Assembly (NCBI GenBank): GCA_013205155.1 | Contig: JABMMT010000053.1 | Coordinates: 1-10,290, forward strand | Direction: 5' to 3' | Source of the DNA: Betaproteobacteria bacterium | GTDB lineage: Bacteria; Pseudomonadota; Gammaproteobacteria; Burkholderiales; Burkholderiaceae | Length of the DNA: 10,290 nucleotides | Shown here: positions 7,021-10,290 of the stretch, in pieces | Position numbering within the stretch: position 1 is the stretch's first letter | How the letters are laid out: each line of letters begins with the position of its first letter | The notes under the pieces: model-generated | Told to the model about the DNA's origin: nothing | Seen by the model: only the letters and a program-made list of their open reading frames with translations | Database searches by the model: none | Translations under genes and position numbers: made by a program

Positions 7021-7040
7021 AGAGGGTCTACTTACCCTCA
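7021..7040 (-). terminator. Stem-loop just after the yqhA stop
   Basis: GAGGGT and ACCCTC (7022-7027 and 7034-7039) form a perfect 6-base stem with a 6-base loop four bases past the yqhA stop on the minus strand. Only TTT follows, so it may be a partial terminator or an mRNA 3'-end stabiliser that lets some transcripts run on into the cysteine-cluster gene. Confidence 0.4.
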
Positions 7041-7043
7041 TTC

Positions 7044-7586
7044 TCAATGATTTTTGTGAGCTGAGGTGACTATTTTTTCAGTATAGGCAATCGCAATAGC
7101 GGACAACACAAAGGTAACATGAATGAGGGTCTGCCACATTAATACCTTCTCATCATAGGATGCAGCATTAATAAAGGTCTTTAGCAAGTGAATTGATGAA
7201 ATACCGATGATAGCCGTTGCTAGCTTCACCTTTAGAACGCCTGCATTGACATGAGATAGCCACTCAGGCTGATCAGGATGATTTTGTAATTCCAAACGTG
7301 AAACAAAAGTCTCCCAGCCACCCACAATCACCATCACTAGCAAGTTCGAGATCATCACTACATCTATTAAACCCAAGACCACCAGCATTAATGCTGTTTC
7401 AGTCATACTCTTATCAGCCATCATGGTAATCAGATGGTAAAGCTCAACCCAGAACTGCCAAACGTAGACACCCTGGGCAACAATGAGACCAATATATAAC
7501 GGCGCTTGCAACCAACGGGACATGAATATCCAGCGTGGCAATGGACGCAGTTTTTTATCTAGAAAGGTTTGTTTATCTTCGTTCAT
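7044..7586 (-). CDS. yqhA: UPF0114/YqhA family inner-membrane protein
   Basis: The 180-residue product matches the YqhA (UPF0114, TIGR00645) family, which I recognise from shared blocks with E. coli YqhA: SRWLQAPLYIGL near the N-terminus, LVVLGLIDVVMISNLLVMV in the second helix, GWETFVSRL after it, KVKLATAIIGISSIHLLKTF, and LMWQTLIHVTFVLSA near the end. Four membrane segments are expected (about 25-48, 65-90, 122-140 and 150-168). The family's molecular role is unknown. It is slightly longer than the E. coli protein (about 164 residues), mostly at the N-terminus (MNEDKQTFLDKKLRPLPR). The bases before the ATG (GAAAG) are a poor ribosome binding site. The 218-base gap upstream holds the terminator of the CBS-domain gene and should also hold its promoter, which I could not place. 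Confidence 0.93.
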   Translation of the reverse strand: MNEDKQTFLDKKLRPLPRWIFMSRWLQAPLYIGLIVAQGVYVWQFWVELYHLITMMADKSMTETALMLVVLGLIDVVMISNLLVMVIVGGWETFVSRLELQNHPDQPEWLSHVNAGVLKVKLATAIIGISSIHLLKTFINAASYDEKVLMWQTLIHVTFVLSAIAIAYTEKIVTSAHKNH

Positions 7587-7706
7587 CTTTCAATCTTAAC
7601 GAACTTTATGGCATTTTTTATGTCAGAAAAGCCACAGAATACCTAGGGGGATTAGCCAAGTAGCCTGTTTCCAGTACTCAAACAATCAATATCTGCTGAT
7701 CCTGTC

Positions 7707-7731
7707 AAAAAAACCAGCTTGAAAGCTAGTT
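7707..7731 (-). terminator. Factor-independent terminator after the CBS-domain gene
   Basis: On the minus strand AACTAGCT and AGCTGGTT form an 8-base stem (one G-T pair) with a TTCA loop, running straight into a tract of seven T (7713-7707). It lies about 75 bases past the stop of the gene at 7805-8278 and is the clearest terminator in the window. Confidence 0.65.
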
Positions 7732-7804
7732 ATCTTAGATCTACCTTTTGCAAGGGCTTTCGATTAGATGCCAGATTTAAGGCGCTCTCACCATCCCGAT
7801 GGCT

Positions 7805-8278
7805 TTAACCTAAAAATGAAAAATTAGAATTTCCCTTAGCATCGAGCCCATAATCATTCATATAGGTTTCTAAAAAACTGATTTGATTGGTTTGATTTTT
7901 AATGATATCGCCAACTAAATCACCAATAGAAATAACGCCAATAACCTGCTGATTATTGATAACAGGCAAATGACGAACTTTCTTAACCACCATAATGCTC
8001 ATACATTGTTCTAAGGTATATTCTTCCTCAACAATGAGAGGGTGCGCCGTCATGATCTCAGCAGCCAAGACGACGTCGGGATCTTTTTTGGTCAAGGTCA
8101 CTTTAATAGCACAATCCCCAAGAGAAATAATTCCTTTAAGTTGGGTATCGTCAATCACCAGTATCGATCGCACTCGATGCTCTTTCATCATCTCTAAAGC
8201 CAGAGTAATCGCATCAGAAGACTTTACAGAATATATTTGATGACACTTATTTTTTAAAATTTCTTTTACTGTAGTCAT
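7805..8278 (-). CDS. Two-CBS-domain protein
   Basis: This 157-residue soluble protein is made almost wholly of a tandem CBS pair (a Bateman module). CBS1 spans about residues 12-62, with VRSILVIDDTQLKGIISLGD. CBS2 spans about 78-128, with MTAHP, VRHLPVINNQQVIGVISIGD and LV. Such modules sense adenine nucleotides such as AMP, ATP or S-adenosylmethionine and usually control a partner protein. No effector domain is attached, so it would act in trans. Residues 129-157 form a polar tail. AAGG lies seven bases before the ATG, so the start is sound. A -10-like TATAAA (8320-8315, minus strand) sits about 37 bases upstream with a poor -35. It is transcribed alone and ends at a good terminator. Its target is unknown; the divergent small membrane protein is the nearest candidate. 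Confidence 0.9.
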   Translation of the reverse strand: MTTVKEILKNKCHQIYSVKSSDAITLALEMMKEHRVRSILVIDDTQLKGIISLGDCAIKVTLTKKDPDVVLAAEIMTAHPLIVEEEYTLEQCMSIMVVKKVRHLPVINNQQVIGVISIGDLVGDIIKNQTNQISFLETYMNDYGLDAKGNSNFSFLG

Positions 8279-8326
8279 ACATCGCCTTCAAATGATTAAG
8301 CTGTTTACTGAACTTTTATATCCTAC

Positions 8327-8355
8327 TTGACATTGAATACAAAAACACGTACTAA
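8327..8355 (+). promoter_or_regulatory. Candidate promoter of the 49-residue membrane protein gene
   Basis: A perfect TTGACA (8327-8332) is followed after 17 bases by TACTAA (8350-8355), which matches only three of six -10 bases. Transcription would begin near 8362 and give a leader of about 100 bases carrying the hairpin at 8390-8407. The -35 is strong and the -10 weak, which often goes with an activator, though none is evident. Confidence 0.4.
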
Positions 8356-8389
8356 AGCAAGGGGCATTTTTGAATTAAAAAAGTCTGAT

Positions 8390-8407
8390 GACCTCAAAAC
8401 AGAGGTC
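8390..8407 (+). promoter_or_regulatory. Inverted repeat in the leader of the small membrane protein gene
   Basis: GACCTC and GAGGTC are perfect 6-base inverted repeats around AAAACA. A GTCTGA direct repeat (8383-8388 and 8405-8410) brackets it. It could be an mRNA hairpin about 50 bases before the start codon or a protein site. No T-run follows, so it is not a normal terminator. Confidence 0.35.
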
Positions 8408-8461
8408 TGAGTTATGATTTAAAAGGTGTGGAACAAATTCAATTTTTTAGGAGATTATTCA

Positions 8462-8611
8462 ATGTCTAGGGATAAATTGGGATTATTCGCATTTGGCTTA
8501 GTACTAATAGGCTTTGTTGTTTTTGTGAAAACAGGATCTTTTCTACTCTTTTCCATAGGAATCGTCTCTGTTGCATTTTTAATATTCTCAAAGAACAAAT
8601 TTATTAAATAG
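8462..8611 (+). CDS. 49-residue two-helix membrane protein
   Basis: The start at ATG 8462 is chosen because AGGAG lies eight bases upstream (8449-8453). The frame is open further back to a GTG at 8426, but that would put the ribosome site inside the gene and has no good site of its own. The protein begins MSRDKLGLFAFG and has two hydrophobic segments (about residues 6-21 and 24-41) separated by a single KTG turn, then a basic tail (SKNKFIK). It is almost certainly an inner-membrane hairpin with both ends in the cytoplasm. I do not recognise a family. It diverges from the CBS-domain gene, and its stop codon TAG is followed at once by the ATG of a second tiny frame. Confidence 0.65.
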   Translation: MSRDKLGLFAFGLVLIGFVVFVKTGSFLLFSIGIVSVAFLIFSKNKFIK

Positions 8612-8704
8612 ATGACTGGTGAAAAACTGGAGCTCATCATTGAGTTCAGTGTGATATTAATTTCACCGATCGTCTATCACCTTTATCTTTTGAAGTATAA
8701 ATAA
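8612..8704 (+). CDS. Possible 30-residue single-helix membrane micropeptide
   Basis: Directly after the TAG of the 49-residue gene, an ATG opens a 30-codon frame beginning MTGEKLELIIEF. It continues through a hydrophobic stretch (about residues 8-26, with SVILISPIVYHLYLL) and ends in KYK and TAA. The composition, with an acidic head, one membrane-length helix and a basic end, looks like a real small membrane peptide. There is no Shine-Dalgarno, but the back-to-back stop and start would allow ribosomes to restart. It is too short to be sure, and chance AT-rich frames of this size are common. Confidence 0.35.
   Translation: MTGEKLELIIEFSVILISPIVYHLYLLKYK
8651..8666. promoter_or_regulatory. 16-base near-palindrome between the small genes and the alternative oxidase gene
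   Basis: GTGATATTAATTTCAC is symmetric about its centre apart from one base pair. It looks like a dimeric regulator site, but lies downstream of both flanking convergent genes and inside the possible 30-codon frame, so a control role is doubtful. Confidence 0.25.
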
Positions 8705-8744
8705 ATTACTCGCCAACAGCTAAGAAGAATATCGATTTCCAATA

Positions 8745-9344
8745 CTACTGGTCGTATTCAGCAGCAAACTGATGATTGACGTCACGATGTTTAGCCTCAT
8801 CCTCCCGAACAGCAATCACGACATCACGTAATGTGGCATCCGGGGATAGGTTCCAATAATCAATCGCAATTTGGGGCGCAGCGATATTGGGTAAGGTTCC
8901 ATTATCAATCTCTCGTAAATATTCTGTATAGGAATAGACTGCCTCTTCTTCAAAATATCCAACAATTCGGTGGGCTGTGCGAGGGAAAAAAACGTAGATC
9001 ACAAAAAACATATTCCAGAATATGGCCTGTGCAATCAGAACTAAAAAACGCTCAAATGCATTTGGCTGAGCAATCTCAATGAAAGTCATTAAGTGCATTC
9101 TTTCATTTTCTGCCTCAGCCAATAAAGTGCGGATCTTAGGACCATAACCCGTTTGCATCTTTCGTAAACTAGTTAGATGCGTCCACATTCCCGAAACCAT
9201 ACCGGGAACACCTGCAACAGTTTCAAGTACCACTGCACGATGACCATACCTTTTTCGGAAAAAAGTATCGGCAAAAAAGCGCATACTTTTTGTAAAGAAA
9301 AGCGCTACTCTGTCAGAGAAGTTAATAGGTTTGTAATGACTCAT
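8745..9344 (-). CDS. aox: Alternative oxidase (cyanide-insensitive ubiquinol oxidase, AOX)
   Basis: This is a di-iron ubiquinol oxidase that reduces oxygen to water at the membrane without pumping protons. All family signatures are present in the 199 residues: LETVAGVPG (40-48), AENERMHL (78-85), GYFEEEAVYSY (129-139) and REDEAKHRDVNH (180-191). The six iron ligands are therefore Glu41, Glu81, His84, Glu132, Glu183 and His186. Residues 97-120 form the hydrophobic region expected to dip into the membrane. There is no targeting peptide, and the length is that of bacterial forms. The ATG has GAGG eight bases upstream. It follows the type II NADH dehydrogenase gene by 64 bases on the same strand, so the two probably form an operon. 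Downstream on the minus strand I see no clear terminator. The family assignment is firm; its physiological use here is inferred. Confidence 0.95.
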   Translation of the reverse strand: MSHYKPINFSDRVALFFTKSMRFFADTFFRKRYGHRAVVLETVAGVPGMVSGMWTHLTSLRKMQTGYGPKIRTLLAEAENERMHLMTFIEIAQPNAFERFLVLIAQAIFWNMFFVIYVFFPRTAHRIVGYFEEEAVYSYTEYLREIDNGTLPNIAAPQIAIDYWNLSPDATLRDVVIAVREDEAKHRDVNHQFAAEYDQ

Positions 9345-9408
9345 TTAATTACCCTCGATTTCTAATGGGTATATAAATTTTACTCGTTTAGGACAGTATT
9401 TGCTGAGC

Positions 9409-10290
9409 TCAATGGAGCTTCACAATAGAATGCGTTCTGCGATGAATTAAACGACTGACGGTATCAAGAAATACCTTAACCCAGCCATGAAGAGCCAGTT
9501 GATGTAGTTTATATAAGCTGATGTACATCAGCTTTGCAAACAGTCCTTCCACCATCAGACTGCCGCCAATCAAGCCTCCCATCATGCTACCCACGCTATT
9601 GTATTCACCTAAAGACACTAGGGATCCAAAATCACGATATTGATAAGGCCTCAGTGTTTTACCTTCAATAATCTGGTTGATTTGAGAAAATAAATGGGAG
9701 GCCTGTTGATGCGCTGCTTGAGCCCTCGGAGGAACTATGCCACCTTTGCCATTATTGGCGTCTGGCCAAGGGCAAGCAGCACAATCTCCCATTGCAAAAA
9801 TACGAGGATCCCGAGTGCTTTGTAAAGTTGGCAGTACCAGCAATTGATTGACATGATTAGTCTCTAATCCGCCAATCCCACTGAGAAAGTCTGGCGCCTT
9901 GACGCCAGCCGCCCAAACAATTAACTCGGCTGGAATTTCTAAACCGTTAGCTAAAAATACTCGATTGGCTTGTATTTTTTGTACCTTAGCACTGGTCATG
10001 ACCTCAACACCAAGATCCACAAGTAATTTCTCTGCGGCAGTAGAGATTCTGGTAGAGAGTGCGGGCAATATTCTGGGGGCAGCCTCAATCAAAATGACTT
10101 TTAAATCTTTCTCAGGATCAACCCTATCCATTCCGAAAGAAATAATGGCACGCGTTGTGCGATGTAATTCTGCGGCCAACTCCACTCCGGTAGCACCAGC
10201 TCCAATAATGACGACCTGTAATTGATGTGAAGCTAAAGGCTGAGTTTGAACCTGAGCCCTTAAACAAGCATTAATCAAGCGCAAATGAAA
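9409..10290 (-). CDS. ndh: Type II NADH dehydrogenase (NDH-2), 5' part outside the window
   Basis: NDH-2 is a single-subunit flavoprotein on the inner face of the membrane that passes electrons from NADH to ubiquinone without moving protons. The frame is open to the window edge, so the visible 293 codons are the C-terminal two thirds of a protein usually about 430 residues long; the TTG near the edge is an ordinary Leu codon. Visible blocks are the NADH-binding motif VVIIGAGATGVELAAE, the VWAAGVKAP strand, the FAD-contacting FAMGDCAACP, and PPRAQAAHQQASHL, which matches the quinone-site region. The C-terminus (GLFAKLMYISLYKLHQLALHG and after) is the amphipathic membrane anchor. The FAD-binding N-terminus is not visible. 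The gene precedes aox by 64 bases on the same strand, giving a two-enzyme NADH oxidase route. Confidence 0.94.
   Translation of the reverse strand, partial: FHLRLINACLRAQVQTQPLASHQLQVVIIGAGATGVELAAELHRTTRAIISFGMDRVDPEKDLKVILIEAAPRILPALSTRISTAAEKLLVDLGVEVMTSAKVQKIQANRVFLANGLEIPAELIVWAAGVKAPDFLSGIGGLETNHVNQLLVLPTLQSTRDPRIFAMGDCAACPWPDANNGKGGIVPPRAQAAHQQASHLFSQINQIIEGKTLRPYQYRDFGSLVSLGEYNSVGSMMGGLIGGSLMVEGLFAKLMYISLYKLHQLALHGWVKVFLDTVSRLIHRRTHSIVKLH

Noticed and set aside
8426..8461. Upstream GTG extension of the 49-residue membrane protein
   Set aside because: The AGGAG at 8449-8453 correctly serves ATG 8462; the added twelve residues would be encoded by the leader.
8455..8640. Minus-strand open frame opposite the small membrane protein
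   Set aside because: The plus frame has the ribosome site and sensible membrane topology; the reverse frame has neither.
8831..9365. Plus-strand open frames opposite the AOX gene
   Set aside because: They are antisense to a fully conserved AOX reading frame.
10282..10284. TTG as the true start of the NADH dehydrogenase
   Set aside because: The frame stays open upstream to the window edge, and the FAD-binding N-terminal domain is missing, so the gene is cut by the window.

Overview
The window most likely comes from an aerobic anoxygenic phototrophic betaproteobacterium. A Polynucleobacter-like Burkholderiales is my best guess. This rests on bacteriochlorophyll genes of purple-bacterial type, compact gene packing, a base composition that looks moderately AT-rich (low-to-mid 40s % GC by eye, not counted), and respiratory and envelope genes typical of small freshwater heterotrophs. 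The genus is inferred; no rRNA or other marker is present.

Region 1 (1-2879, minus strand) is the edge of a photosynthesis gene cluster. bchN, which starts at a TTG codon behind a good ribosome binding site, overlaps bchB by four bases. A further ATG lies three bases after bchB and is probably the first codon of the next pathway gene, perhaps bchH. bchN and bchB encode the catalytic NB component of dark-operative protochlorophyllide reductase, with all [4Fe-4S] cluster ligands present. A 282-bp leader (2880-3161) holds a candidate bchN promoter, a 9-bp inverted repeat lying over its -10 element, and a terminator for the next gene.

Region 2 (3162-4788, minus strand) has a 67-residue two-helix membrane protein, an extended short-chain dehydrogenase/epimerase and an 83-residue two-helix membrane protein. 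The last two sit together as a probable unit, divergent from a plus-strand ABC half-transporter of the MsbA/ABCB type (4860-6632). The ABC gene ends 14 bases inside the 3' end of a convergent YkgJ-type cysteine-cluster protein gene, which lies downstream of a YqhA/UPF0114 membrane protein gene.

Region 3 (7805-8704) has a two-CBS-domain protein on the minus strand. Divergent from it is a 49-residue two-helix membrane protein, followed directly (TAG then ATG) by a possible 30-residue membrane micropeptide.

Region 4 (8745-10290, minus strand) is a probable operon of a type II NADH dehydrogenase (cut by the window edge) and a cyanide-insensitive alternative oxidase. Together they would pass electrons from NADH through ubiquinol to oxygen without pumping protons, a likely redox safety valve in a phototroph. 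I saw no insertion sequence, tRNA, rRNA or CRISPR array. No gene-free stretch exceeds 300 bases.
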